Shown in pieces: positions 30,866-42,569 of a stretch of DNA of 64,000 nt. The position numbers and the translations under genes are program-made. Below the pieces are notes generated by a model. That model ran no database searches. It was not told the origin of the DNA and saw nothing but the letters and a program-made list of their open reading frames with translations. Each line of letters begins with the position of its first letter. Position 1 is the stretch's first letter. This DNA comes from Pantoea sp. A4 (GTDB lineage Bacteria > Pseudomonadota > Gammaproteobacteria > Enterobacterales > Enterobacteriaceae), in contig NZ_ALXE01000044.1 in NCBI RefSeq assembly GCF_000295955.2, forward strand, positions 54,290 through 118,289, read 5' to 3'.

Positions 30866-30964
30866 TGCCAAAGCCGCTTTTACTCCACACTTCTGCATAC
30901 ACGGCATTTTCCCGCTGTGCCGGACATGCTTTAATGCATTTTTAGCACTTTTTCAGGAGGGATC

Positions 30965-31360
30965 ATGCTGCCATCACAAACTCTAAGCATCACCATAGCC
31001 CGACACTGGTTAGATCTGTATGAAACCATCTGGAAGCCGGAGTTCTTTGCCAAATGGGCATCAGGAATTAGTAATGGCACATTAGAACCCGAGGGCAATG
31101 CCTGGCGCGCCACTGGCCCTGAAGGGAGCGTGAAAATTCGCTTTACCCCGCACAACACGTTGGGCGTAATGGATCACTGGGTCGATACTGGTTTTGGTAA
31201 AGAGATCTATATGCCTATGCGCGTCATCGCTAATGAGGCAGGGGCACAAATTCTCATCACCGTTTATCGTCAGCCGCTGATGTCCGATGAGAAATACGCT
31301 GAGGACATCGCCTGGGTGAAGAAAGACCTGGCACGACTAGATGCAATATTAACCAAATAA
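30965..31360 (+). CDS. SRPBCC (polyketide cyclase-like) family protein
   Basis: 131-residue soluble protein. The pattern of an N-terminal strand, then helices (RHWLDLYETIWKPEFFAKWASG), a run of beta-strands (GSVKIRFTPHNTLGVMDHWVD) and a long C-terminal helix (DEKYAEDIAWVKKDLARLDAIL) is that of a START/SRPBCC hydrophobic-ligand fold. AGGAGG lies just before the ATG. No catalytic residues can be named. It follows the DSD1-family gene by 126 bases on the same strand, but a hairpin between them argues against one operon. Confidence 0.75.
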   Translation: MLPSQTLSITIARHWLDLYETIWKPEFFAKWASGISNGTLEPEGNAWRATGPEGSVKIRFTPHNTLGVMDHWVDTGFGKEIYMPMRVIANEAGAQILITVYRQPLMSDEKYAEDIAWVKKDLARLDAILTK

Positions 31361-31522
31361 AACAATGCATTAAATTGGTATTGCACGCTCAGAACTGAAG
31401 CCGCTTTGTGCACCCTGAACGGGTTACTTGCGGCATCATTTTTATTTTTCATCCTCCACGGTACACGGGCTGACGAACATCAAGAGCTGAAGTAACATAG
31501 CGCCTCTCTTGAGGAGTCCACT

Positions 31523-34698
<3,176 letters not shown>

Positions 34699-34752
34699 AG
34701 TCACTTTCAGTATGATGCCCAGTCATTTCTTCATCTGTGGAGTAGCACACCT

Positions 34753-35028
34753 ATGGCACGCGTAACCGTTCAGGACGCAGTAGAAAAAATTGGTAACCGT
34801 TTTGACCTGGTGTTGGTCGCTGCACGTCGTGCACGTCAGATGCAGGTAGGCGGTAAAGATCCGTTAGTACCAGAAGAGAACGATAAACCTACCGTTATCG
34901 CTCTGCGCGAAATCGAAGAAGGCTTGATCACCAACCAGATTCTGGATGTGCGCGATCGCCAGGAACAGCAAGAGCAGGAAGCTGCGGAACTGCAAGCGGT
35001 TACTGCTATCGCTGAAGGTCGTCGTTAA
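34753..35028 (+). CDS. rpoZ: RNA polymerase omega subunit
   Basis: 91-residue omega subunit that helps RNA polymerase assemble and forms part of a ppGpp site with beta-prime. Begins [29 protein letters not shown], the universally conserved part. Located between gmk and spoT, 20 bases before spoT. Confidence 0.98.
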   Translation: MARVTVQDAVEKIGNRFDLVLVAARRARQMQVGGKDPLVPEENDKPTVIALREIEEGLITNQILDVRDRQEQQEQEAAELQAVTAIAEGRR

Positions 35029-35048
35029 CAGCCAGCCGCAGGTCACCC

Positions 35049-37154
35049 TTGTATCTGTTTGAAAGTCTCAATCAACTGATTGAAAAATACTTGCCAGAGG
35101 AGCAGATCAAGCGCCTCAAGCAAGCTTATCTTGTTGCACGTGATGCTCACGAGGGACAAACACGTTCCAGCGGTGAGCCTTACATTACCCATCCGGTTGC
35201 TGTGGCCTGTATTCTGGCCGAGATGAAGCTCGACCATGAGACACTCATGGCCGCGCTGCTCCACGATGTCATCGAAGATACGCCCGCAACCTATCAGGAT
35301 ATGGAACAGCTGTTTGGTAAGAGCGTTGCCGAACTGGTGGAAGGCGTATCCAAGCTGGATAAGCTGAAGTTCCGCGACAAGAAAGAAGCGCAGGCCGAAA
35401 ACTTTCGCAAGATGATCATGGCGATGGTGCAAGACATCCGCGTCATTCTGATCAAACTGGCTGACCGCACCCATAACATGCGCACCCTCGGCGCGTTGCG
35501 ACCGGATAAAAAACGTCGCATCGCGCTGGAAACGCTAGAGATTTACAGCCCTCTGGCGCACCGTCTCGGTATCCATCACCTGAAAACCGAACTGGAAGAG
35601 CTTGGCTTTGAAGCCCTCTATCCGAATCGTTTCCGGGTGATTAAAGAGGTGGTGAAAGCGGCGCGCGGTAACCGAAAAGAGATGATTCAGAAGATCCTTT
35701 CTGAAATCGACGGACGCCTACAGGAAGCCGGTGTTCCCTGCCGTGTCAGTGGCCGTGAGAAACATCTCTATTCGATCTACCGTAAAATGCACCTGAAAGA
35801 GCAGCGTTTTCACTCGATCATGGATATCTATGCCTTCCGCGTCATCGTGAAGGATGTTGATACCTGCTATCGCGTGCTCGGCCAGATGCACAGTCTGTAT
35901 AAGCCACGTCCAGGACGTGTCAAAGATTACATCGCAATTCCCAAAGCTAACGGCTATCAATCTCTGCATACCTCGATGATTGGCCCGCACGGCGTGCCCG
36001 TCGAAGTTCAGATCCGTACCGAAGATATGGATCAGATGGCTGAAATGGGTGTTGCGGCACACTGGGCCTACAAACAGGCCGGTGAAAGCGGTACTACGGC
36101 ACAAATTCGTGCTCAGCGCTGGTTACAAAGCCTGCTGGAGCTGCAACAGAGTGCCGGTAACTCCTTTGAATTTATCGAAAGCGTAAAATCCGATCTCTTC
36201 CCAGATGAGATTTACGTCTTCACGCCTGAAGGGCGTATTGTTGAACTGCCAGCGGGCGCGACCCCGGTAGACTTTGCTTACGCCGTTCATACGGATATCG
36301 GTCACGCCTGTGTAGGTGCACGCGTCGATCGTCAGCCTTATCCGCTCTCGCAGTCACTGACCAGCGGACAGACTGTCGAAATTATAACGGCACCGGGTGC
36401 TCGCCCTAATGCCGCCTGGCTTAATTTCGTCGTCAGTTCCAAAGCTCGCGCTAAAATTCGCCAGCTATTGAAGAACCTCAAGCGCGAAGACTCCGTCAAT
36501 CTGGGGCGTCGTCTGTTGAGCCACGCATTGGGTGGCAGCCGTAAACTGGCTGAAATCCCGGCTGACTTTGTACAGCACGAATTAGAGCGTATGAAGCTCG
36601 CCACGCTGGACGATTTGCTGGCTGAAATTGGCCTCGGTAATGCGATGAGCGTCGTCGTGGCTAAAAATCTGCTACAGCAGAGCGGAACAGTTCAGGCGAA
36701 CAGCAAACCTGGCAAACTGCCTATCAAGGGCGCCGATGGCGTTCTGATCACCTTTGCGAAGTGTTGCCGTCCGATTCCAGGCGACCCGATTATCGCGCAT
36801 GTCAGCCCAGGTAAGGGTCTGGTGGTGCATCACGAATCCTGCCGCAACATTCGCGGTTACCAAAAAGAGCCGGAGAAGTTTATGCCGGTGGAATGGGATA
36901 AAGTGACCGATCAGGAATTTGTCGCCGAAATTAAAGTCGACATGTTCAATCATCAGGGGGCATTAGCCAATCTGACGGCAGCGATCAATACCGCCAGCTC
37001 AAATATTCAAAGCCTGAATACTGAAGAGCGCGATGGCCGCGTATACAGCGCCTTTATTCGCCTTACCGCCAACGATCGCGTCCATCTGGCGAATATCATG
37101 CGAAAAATCCGCGTGATGCCTGATGTGATTAAAGTTCACCGAAACCGTAATTAG
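35049..37154 (+). CDS. spoT: Bifunctional (p)ppGpp synthetase/hydrolase SpoT
   Basis: Main (p)ppGpp hydrolase, with weak synthetase activity. 701 residues. Starts at TTG (35049), as in E. coli. The HD hydrolase domain has RSSGEPYITHPVAVA and HDVIEDT; a synthetase domain follows (YQSLHTSMIGPHG); then TGS (DEIYVFTPEGRIVELPAG), helical and zinc-finger (CCRPIPGDPI) regions and a C-terminal ACT domain (VDMFNHQGALANL). In the same transcript as rpoZ and trmH. Confidence 0.97.
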   Translation: MYLFESLNQLIEKYLPEEQIKRLKQAYLVARDAHEGQTRSSGEPYITHPVAVACILAEMKLDHETLMAALLHDVIEDTPATYQDMEQLFGKSVAELVEGVSKLDKLKFRDKKEAQAENFRKMIMAMVQDIRVILIKLADRTHNMRTLGALRPDKKRRIALETLEIYSPLAHRLGIHHLKTELEELGFEALYPNRFRVIKEVVKAARGNRKEMIQKILSEIDGRLQEAGVPCRVSGREKHLYSIYRKMHLKEQRFHSIMDIYAFRVIVKDVDTCYRVLGQMHSLYKPRPGRVKDYIAIPKANGYQSLHTSMIGPHGVPVEVQIRTEDMDQMAEMGVAAHWAYKQAGESGTTAQIRAQRWLQSLLELQQSAGNSFEFIESVKSDLFPDEIYVFTPEGRIVELPAGATPVDFAYAVHTDIGHACVGARVDRQPYPLSQSLTSGQTVEIITAPGARPNAAWLNFVVSSKARAKIRQLLKNLKREDSVNLGRRLLSHALGGSRKLAEIPADFVQHELERMKLATLDDLLAEIGLGNAMSVVVAKNLLQQSGTVQANSKPGKLPIKGADGVLITFAKCCRPIPGDPIIAHVSPGKGLVVHHESCRNIRGYQKEPEKFMPVEWDKVTDQEFVAEIKVDMFNHQGALANLTAAINTASSNIQSLNTEERDGRVYSAFIRLTANDRVHLANIMRKIRVMPDVIKVHRNRN

Positions 37155-37157
37155 TGC

Positions 37158-37850
37158 ATGAACGCTCAACGTTTTGCTCGAATCCAGGAGATGCTGGCCC
37201 TGCGCCAGCATGACCTTACCGTCTGCATGGAGCAGGTTCACAAACCGCACAATGTCTCTGCAGTCATCCGCACAGCTGACGCTGTGGGTATCCATGAAGT
37301 ACATGCCGTATGGCCTAGCCAGCGTATGAAGGTCATGGTTTCTTCTTCTGCGGGCAGTAATAGCTGGGTCAAAGTCAAAACGCACCAAAACATCGCTGAA
37401 GCGGTGAGCCATCTTAAAGCCCAAAACATGCAGGTGCTGGCGACCAATCTGTCAGACAAAGCCGTCGACTTCCGTGAAATCGACTATACCCGCCCAACCT
37501 GTATTTTGATGGGGCAGGAGAAAACCGGCATTACCGCAGAGGCCTTAGCGCTGGCGGATCAGGATATTATTGTCCCGATGGTCGGCATGGTGCAGTCACT
37601 CAATGTGTCCGTTGCCTCCGCGCTGATTTTATATGAAGCCCAGCGCCAGCGACAAAATGCCGGGATGTATCAGCGTACCTATAGCACCCTGGAAGAAGAT
37701 GAGCAGCAGCGCTTATTGTTCGAAGGCGGCTATCCGGTTCTGGCACGAGTGGCAAAACAGAAAGGCTTACCTTATCCACGCGTTAACCAGCAAGGCGAAG
37801 TAGAAGCCGACCCAAGCTGGTGGGCCACAATGCAGTCTACGGGTAAATAA
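37158..37850 (+). CDS. trmH: tRNA (guanosine-18-2'-O)-methyltransferase TrmH (SpoU)
   Basis: SPOUT methyltransferase that makes Gm18 in tRNA. 230 residues. Motif 1 KPHNVSAVIRTADAVG, motif 2 LMGQEKTGIT and motif 3 GMVQSLNVSVASALILYEAQR with the trefoil-knot cofactor site. It starts three bases after the spoT stop and its stop overlaps the recG ATG by one base. Confidence 0.97.
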   Translation: MNAQRFARIQEMLALRQHDLTVCMEQVHKPHNVSAVIRTADAVGIHEVHAVWPSQRMKVMVSSSAGSNSWVKVKTHQNIAEAVSHLKAQNMQVLATNLSDKAVDFREIDYTRPTCILMGQEKTGITAEALALADQDIIVPMVGMVQSLNVSVASALILYEAQRQRQNAGMYQRTYSTLEEDEQQRLLFEGGYPVLARVAKQKGLPYPRVNQQGEVEADPSWWATMQSTGK

Positions 37851-39928
37851 TGCAGGGTCGTCTGCTGGATGCCATACCGCTCAGTACCCTGACCGGCGTC
37901 GGTGCCAGCCAGGCAGCTAAGCTGGCAAAACTGCATCTCCACACCATTCAGGATCTTCTGCTGCATCTGCCCTTGCGTTATGAAGATCGCACGCAGCTCT
38001 ATCGCATCAATGATCTGTTGCCCGGCGTCTGGGCGACGGTCGAAGGTGAAGTCCTCCATACCGAAGTCACTTTTGGTCGCCGCAGAATGCTGGTGTGCCA
38101 AATCAGCGATGGCAGCGGTGTGCTTGCAATGCGTTTCTTTAATTTCAATGCCGGGATGAAAAACAGCCTCGCCACAGGTCGACGCGTTACCGCCTATGGC
38201 GAAATTAAACGCGGGCAGCGTGGTGCTGAGATTATCCATCCCGAATACCGTATTCAGGGCGAACAAAGCACGCTCAGTCTGGAAGAGACGCTAACACCCG
38301 TTTACCCCACGACGGAAGGCGTCCGTCAGGCAACATTGCGTAATCTGACCGATCAGGCGCTAACGTTGCTGGATACCTGTGCGATTGCAGAACTGCTCCC
38401 GCCCCAGCTAAGCCAGGGGCTAATGAGCCTACAGGATGCGCTGCGGACACTGCATCGTCCGCCGCCAGATTTACGCCTGTCGGAGCTGGAGCAGGGGCAG
38501 CATCCCGCCCAACGCAGACTGATTCTGGAAGAGTTACTGGCACATAATCTGAGTATGCTGGCGGTACGAGCAGGCGCACAGCGCCATTACGCTTTACCCC
38601 TGCCGGCGCGCCATGAACTGAGTGACAAACTGTTAGCCGCTCTGCCCTTTTCTCCCACCAGCGCGCAGCAGCGTGTTGGCCGCGAGATCGAGCAAGACCT
38701 GGCAAAAAATTTCCCGATGATGCGTCTGGTACAGGGTGATGTGGGTTCCGGTAAAACGCTGGTGGCTGCGCTGGCGGCTTTAAATGTTATCGCCCACGGC
38801 AAGCAGGTTGCTTTGATGGCACCTACCGAGCTGTTAGCAGAGCAGCATGCCAATAACTTCCGCCAATGGTTGATGCCGCTGGGCCTCGACGTTGGCTGGC
38901 TGGCCGGTAAACAAAAAGGCAAAGCACGTCTGGCGCAGCAGGAAGCGATTGCCAACGGCCAGGTCGCAATGGTGGTGGGTACGCACGCCCTTTTCCAGGA
39001 GCAAGTTCAGTTTAACGGGCTGGCTCTGGTCATCATCGATGAACAACATCGCTTCGGCGTACACCAACGCCTGGCGTTGTGGGAAAAGGGGGAAGAGCAA
39101 GGTTTCCATCCCCATCAGCTGATTATGACCGCGACACCAATCCCGCGAACGCTGGCAATGACGGCATATGCCGATTTGGATACATCAACCATTGATGAAC
39201 TGCCGCCCGGCCGTACTCCGGTCACCACCGTCGCTATTCCAGATAGCCGCCGCGCCGATATTATTGAACGCGTGCGTCTCGCCTGTGGTGAAGGGCGCCA
39301 GGCTTACTGGGTTTGCACTCTGATTGAAGAGTCGGAACTGCTGGAAGCTCAGGCCGCAGAAGCGACCTGGGCCGAACTAAAATTAGCACTGCCGGATTTA
39401 CAGGTCGGTCTGGTCCATGGCCGGATGAAATCGGCGGAAAAACAGGCCGTCATGCAGGCATTTAAAGCCAATGAGATTCAGCTACTGGTGGCAACAACAG
39501 TGATTGAAGTTGGGGTGGATGTGCCAAACGCCAGCTTGATGATTATCGAAAACCCAGAGCGACTAGGGCTGGCTCAGTTGCACCAGCTACGTGGCCGGGT
39601 CGGGCGCGGAGCGGTCGCCTCCCACTGCGTGCTGCTGTATAAAGCGCCACTGAGTAAAACCGCGCAGCGCCGCCTGCAAGTCCTGCGTGACAGTAATGAT
39701 GGCTTTGTGATTGCCCAACACGATCTGGAAATTCGTGGTCCTGGAGAACTGTTAGGCACCCGTCAAACCGGCAATGCTGAATTTAAAGTGGCCGATTTAC
39801 TGCGCGATCAGAAAATGATCCCCGAAGTACAACGCGTCGCGCGCCATATCCATCAGCACTATCCTGAGCAAGCTGTCGCCCTGATTGAGCGCTGGCTGCC
39901 AGAGACTTCACGTTACAGCAACGCTTAA
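37850..39928 (+). CDS. recG: ATP-dependent DNA helicase RecG
   Basis: Branch-migrating helicase that remodels stalled forks and Holliday junctions. 692 residues. N-terminal wedge/OB domain (DRTQLYRINDLLPG), Walker A QGDVGSGKTLVA near residue 290, DEQH helicase box, TATPIPRTLAMTAY motif III, and ERLGLAQLHQLRGRVGRG motif VI. Last gene of the gmk-recG block. Confidence 0.97.
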   Translation: MQGRLLDAIPLSTLTGVGASQAAKLAKLHLHTIQDLLLHLPLRYEDRTQLYRINDLLPGVWATVEGEVLHTEVTFGRRRMLVCQISDGSGVLAMRFFNFNAGMKNSLATGRRVTAYGEIKRGQRGAEIIHPEYRIQGEQSTLSLEETLTPVYPTTEGVRQATLRNLTDQALTLLDTCAIAELLPPQLSQGLMSLQDALRTLHRPPPDLRLSELEQGQHPAQRRLILEELLAHNLSMLAVRAGAQRHYALPLPARHELSDKLLAALPFSPTSAQQRVGREIEQDLAKNFPMMRLVQGDVGSGKTLVAALAALNVIAHGKQVALMAPTELLAEQHANNFRQWLMPLGLDVGWLAGKQKGKARLAQQEAIANGQVAMVVGTHALFQEQVQFNGLALVIIDEQHRFGVHQRLALWEKGEEQGFHPHQLIMTATPIPRTLAMTAYADLDTSTIDELPPGRTPVTTVAIPDSRRADIIERVRLACGEGRQAYWVCTLIEESELLEAQAAEATWAELKLALPDLQVGLVHGRMKSAEKQAVMQAFKANEIQLLVATTVIEVGVDVPNASLMIIENPERLGLAQLHQLRGRVGRGAVASHCVLLYKAPLSKTAQRRLQVLRDSNDGFVIAQHDLEIRGPGELLGTRQTGNAEFKVADLLRDQKMIPEVQRVARHIHQHYPEQAVALIERWLPETSRYSNA

Positions 39929-39982
39929 TCTCGCCCCTGGCTGCGTCATAAGAAAACAGAATGCATCTGAATCATTGGTGAG

Positions 39983-40012
39983 TTGACAGGATTCAAATGA
40001 ATCCGGCACTAT
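39983..40012 (+). promoter_or_regulatory. Promoter of the GlnH-like gene with a palindrome in its spacer
   Basis: TTGACA at 39983-39988 and CACTAT at 40007-40012 (18-base spacing). The spacer contains GGATTCA-AA-TGAATCC (39989-40004), a perfect 7-bp inverted repeat. Another TGAATCA half-site lies at 39967-39973. This looks like a repressor-type operator, but no regulator can be named. Confidence 0.55.
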
Positions 40013-40077
40013 AAACCCCAGAACTTCAGCAGTAGAACATAATTTTGCGTGTTATTTTACTAACGCCAGGGGTTATC

Positions 40078-40830
40078 ATGTCAGCAATTATTAATAAGCT
40101 TAAAGCCACATTCGCCGTTGCAATTCTTTCCGCCAGCTTTTCCACACTGGCACAAGATAAAATTATGGTGGGTGTTGATACTGCTTTTGTTCCTTTTGAA
40201 TTCAAGCAGGGTGATAAATATGTTGGTTTTGATATTGATCTCTGGGATGCGATCGCCAGAAAAATTCACGTAAGTTATGAATTACATCCAATGGATTTCA
40301 GCGGACTGATTCCTGGTTTGCAGGCACGTAACCTCGACGTCGCCATGGCGGGTATTACCATTACCGATGCACGTAAAAAAGTGGTCGATTTTAGTGATGG
40401 CTACTATAACGCCGACTTACTCATGGCAGTAAAAAGCAGCGACACCTCAATCACAAAATTCAGTGACTTAGCAGGAAAGCGCGTGGGTTTAAAACAGGGC
40501 ACCGCAGCGGCCAGCTTTATGAAAGCCAAATATAAAGCTAACTACGTTGAGTTCCCTAATATCGATAACGCGTATCTCGACCTGCAAGCCGGCAATCTGG
40601 ATGCGGTTGTACATGACTCACCCAATGTGCTGTATTACGTGAAGACTGCGGGAGATGGCAAAGTCAAATCAACCGGAGAAACGGACAGCATCCTGCCACA
40701 GCAATACGGTTTTGCGATGCAGAAAAACAGCAGCCTGACACCAAAGGTTAATGCCGCGCTGAAAGATTTACGTGCTGATGGCACCTATAACAAAATCTAC
40801 GTTAAATGGTTTAATAAACAGCCAAAATAA
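40078..40830 (+). CDS. GlnH-like amino-acid ABC transporter binding protein, no permease beside it
   Basis: Periplasmic solute-binding protein of ABC family 3, 250 residues from the ATG at 40078. Signal peptide KATFAVAILSASFSTLAQ, then VGVDTAFVPFEFKQGDKYVGFDIDLW, very close to E. coli GlnH. FSGLIPGLQARNLDVAMAGITITD and VDFSDGYY are canonical ligand-site segments, and Arg in TDARKK follows. No glnP/glnQ genes adjoin; xanP lies downstream after a terminator. Probably a paralogue using another system's permease. Ligand is likely glutamine or a related polar amino acid. Confidence 0.85.
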   Translation: MSAIINKLKATFAVAILSASFSTLAQDKIMVGVDTAFVPFEFKQGDKYVGFDIDLWDAIARKIHVSYELHPMDFSGLIPGLQARNLDVAMAGITITDARKKVVDFSDGYYNADLLMAVKSSDTSITKFSDLAGKRVGLKQGTAAASFMKAKYKANYVEFPNIDNAYLDLQAGNLDAVVHDSPNVLYYVKTAGDGKVKSTGETDSILPQQYGFAMQKNSSLTPKVNAALKDLRADGTYNKIYVKWFNKQPK

Positions 40831-40836
40831 TGTTTA

Positions 40837-40868
40837 TATGCCGGGGAAACCCGGCATAACTTATTTTC
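40837..40868 (+). terminator. Terminator of the GlnH-like gene
   Basis: TATGCCGGG, GAAA tetraloop, CCCGGCATA (40837-40858), followed by ACTTATTTT. Confidence 0.85.
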
Positions 40869-40992
40869 AGTCTCACCGTAATAATCAACTTTCATTTATC
40901 AGCCGCCAGGAAAACCTCGACAAAAATCCCGCCTAAAATCCGCAAATTTGCGAGCTGACTCTGGATGCGCATTTTCACATTTGTCGACGCTT

Positions 40993-41008
40993 TGCAAACG
41001 ATTGCTTT
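40993..41008 (+). promoter_or_regulatory. PurR-type operator upstream of xanP
   Basis: TTGCAAACGATTGCTT fits the enterobacterial PurR consensus (GCAANCGNTTNC core) at every fixed core position; only the outer first A differs. It lies 52 bases before the xanP ATG. Repression of a purine-base importer by PurR with hypoxanthine/guanine is the expected logic; binding is inferred. Confidence 0.7.
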
Positions 41009-41059
41009 CAGCGCGCAACCGGTTAAAATCGCCCCTTTGTTGTGATTGAGAACCTTGAG

Positions 41060-42448
41060 ATGTCGACCAAAACTGCCGATCCGCATCAGCCATCCAGTCC
41101 TGCTGGTCAGGCAAAAAGCGAACTGATTTACCGCCTTGAAGACCGCCCGCCGCTGCCGCAAACCCTGTTTGCTGCATGCCAGCATCTGCTGGCAATGTTT
41201 GTGGCGGTGATCACTCCGGCACTGCTGATTTGCCAGGCGCTGGGTCTACCAGCACAAGATACCCAGCATATTATCAGCATGTCACTGTTCGCCTCGGGCG
41301 TTGCTTCAATCTTGCAAATTAAAACCTGGGGACCGGTCGGCTCTGGCTTGCTGTCTATTCAAGGCACCAGTTTCAACTTCGTCTCTCCCCTGATCATGGG
41401 TGGTATGGCGCTCAAAAATGGCGGAGCTGATGTACCGACCATGATGGCGGCACTGTTTGGCACCCTGATGATTGCCTCCTGCACCGAAATGGTGTTGTCC
41501 CGGGTGCTGCATCTGGCACGTCGAGTGATTACGCCGCTGGTTTCTGGGATTGTGGTGATGATTATCGGCCTGTCACTGATCCAGGTCGGCCTGACCTCCA
41601 TCGGCGGAGGCTTTGCCGCCATGAGCGACCATACTTTCGGTGCACCGAAGAACCTGCTGCTGGCCGGGATTGTGTTGGCGGTGATTATCTTGCTCAACCG
41701 TCAGCGTAACCCCTACCTGCGTGTGGCTTCCCTGGTGATCGCGATGGCAGTGGGATATCTGGCCGCATGGGCAATGGATATGCTGCCAACGTCCACCGCT
41801 ACCACCAATCATGACCTTATCGCCATTCCGAAGCCTTTCTATTATGGCCTTGGCTTTGACTGGAACCTGTTGATCCCACTGATGCTGGTATTTATGGTGA
41901 CCTCACTGGAAACCATTGGTGATATCACCGCCACTTCAGATGTATCAGAGCAACCCGTCAGCGGCCCACTGTATATGAAGCGCCTGAAAGGGGGCGTTTT
42001 GGCGAATGGCCTCAACTCCTGCGTCTCAGCGCTGTTTAATACCTTCCCTAACTCCTGCTTTGGCCAGAATAATGGCGTTATCCAGTTAACTGGAGTTGCC
42101 AGCCGTTATGTTGGGTTTGTCGTCGCACTGATGCTGGTTCTGTTGGGCCTGTTCCCGGCAGTCAGCGGCTTTGTGCAGCACATTCCAGAACCCGTGCTGG
42201 GTGGTGCAACGATTGTCATGTTCGGCACCATTGCTGCCTCTGGCGTGCGTATCGTGTCACGTGAGCCGCTCAATCGCCGTGCCATCATGATTATCGCGCT
42301 GTCGCTGGCCGTGGGTCTGGGTGTTTCTCAGCAGCCACTGATCCTGCAATTCGCCCCAGACTGGCTCAAAACCCTGCTCTCTTCAGGTATTGCCGCAGGT
42401 GGAATTACCGCCATCGTGCTGAACCTCATCTTCCCGCAGGAAAAATAA
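41060..42448 (+). CDS. xanP: Xanthine permease XanP
   Basis: Proton-coupled xanthine importer of the NCS2/NAT family, 462 residues from the ATG at 41060. About 14 helices. The NAT signature [17 protein letters not shown] is intact, as are [17 protein letters not shown] and [13 protein letters not shown]. The sequence is almost identical to E. coli XanP through most of its length. It follows a PurR-type box and precedes yicH after a strong hairpin. Confidence 0.95.
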   Translation: MSTKTADPHQPSSPAGQAKSELIYRLEDRPPLPQTLFAACQHLLAMFVAVITPALLICQALGLPAQDTQHIISMSLFASGVASILQIKTWGPVGSGLLSIQGTSFNFVSPLIMGGMALKNGGADVPTMMAALFGTLMIASCTEMVLSRVLHLARRVITPLVSGIVVMIIGLSLIQVGLTSIGGGFAAMSDHTFGAPKNLLLAGIVLAVIILLNRQRNPYLRVASLVIAMAVGYLAAWAMDMLPTSTATTNHDLIAIPKPFYYGLGFDWNLLIPLMLVFMVTSLETIGDITATSDVSEQPVSGPLYMKRLKGGVLANGLNSCVSALFNTFPNSCFGQNNGVIQLTGVASRYVGFVVALMLVLLGLFPAVSGFVQHIPEPVLGGATIVMFGTIAASGVRIVSREPLNRRAIMIIALSLAVGLGVSQQPLILQFAPDWLKTLLSSGIAAGGITAIVLNLIFPQEK

Positions 42449-42453
42449 CAGCC

Positions 42454-42486
42454 AGCAGGCAGGCCATGCGCCTGCCTGCTATTTAT
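42454..42486 (+). terminator. Terminator of xanP
   Basis: AGCAGGCAGGC, CATGC loop, GCCTGCCTGCT (42454-42480), an 11-bp perfect stem followed by ATTTAT. Confidence 0.8.
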
Positions 42487-42569
42487 CCCTCTTTACATCC
42501 AGGCTGTTGAGCTGTAACGGTAATTCAGGCATAACAACCACTCACCGGATAACTCTCGGGATGGATGCG

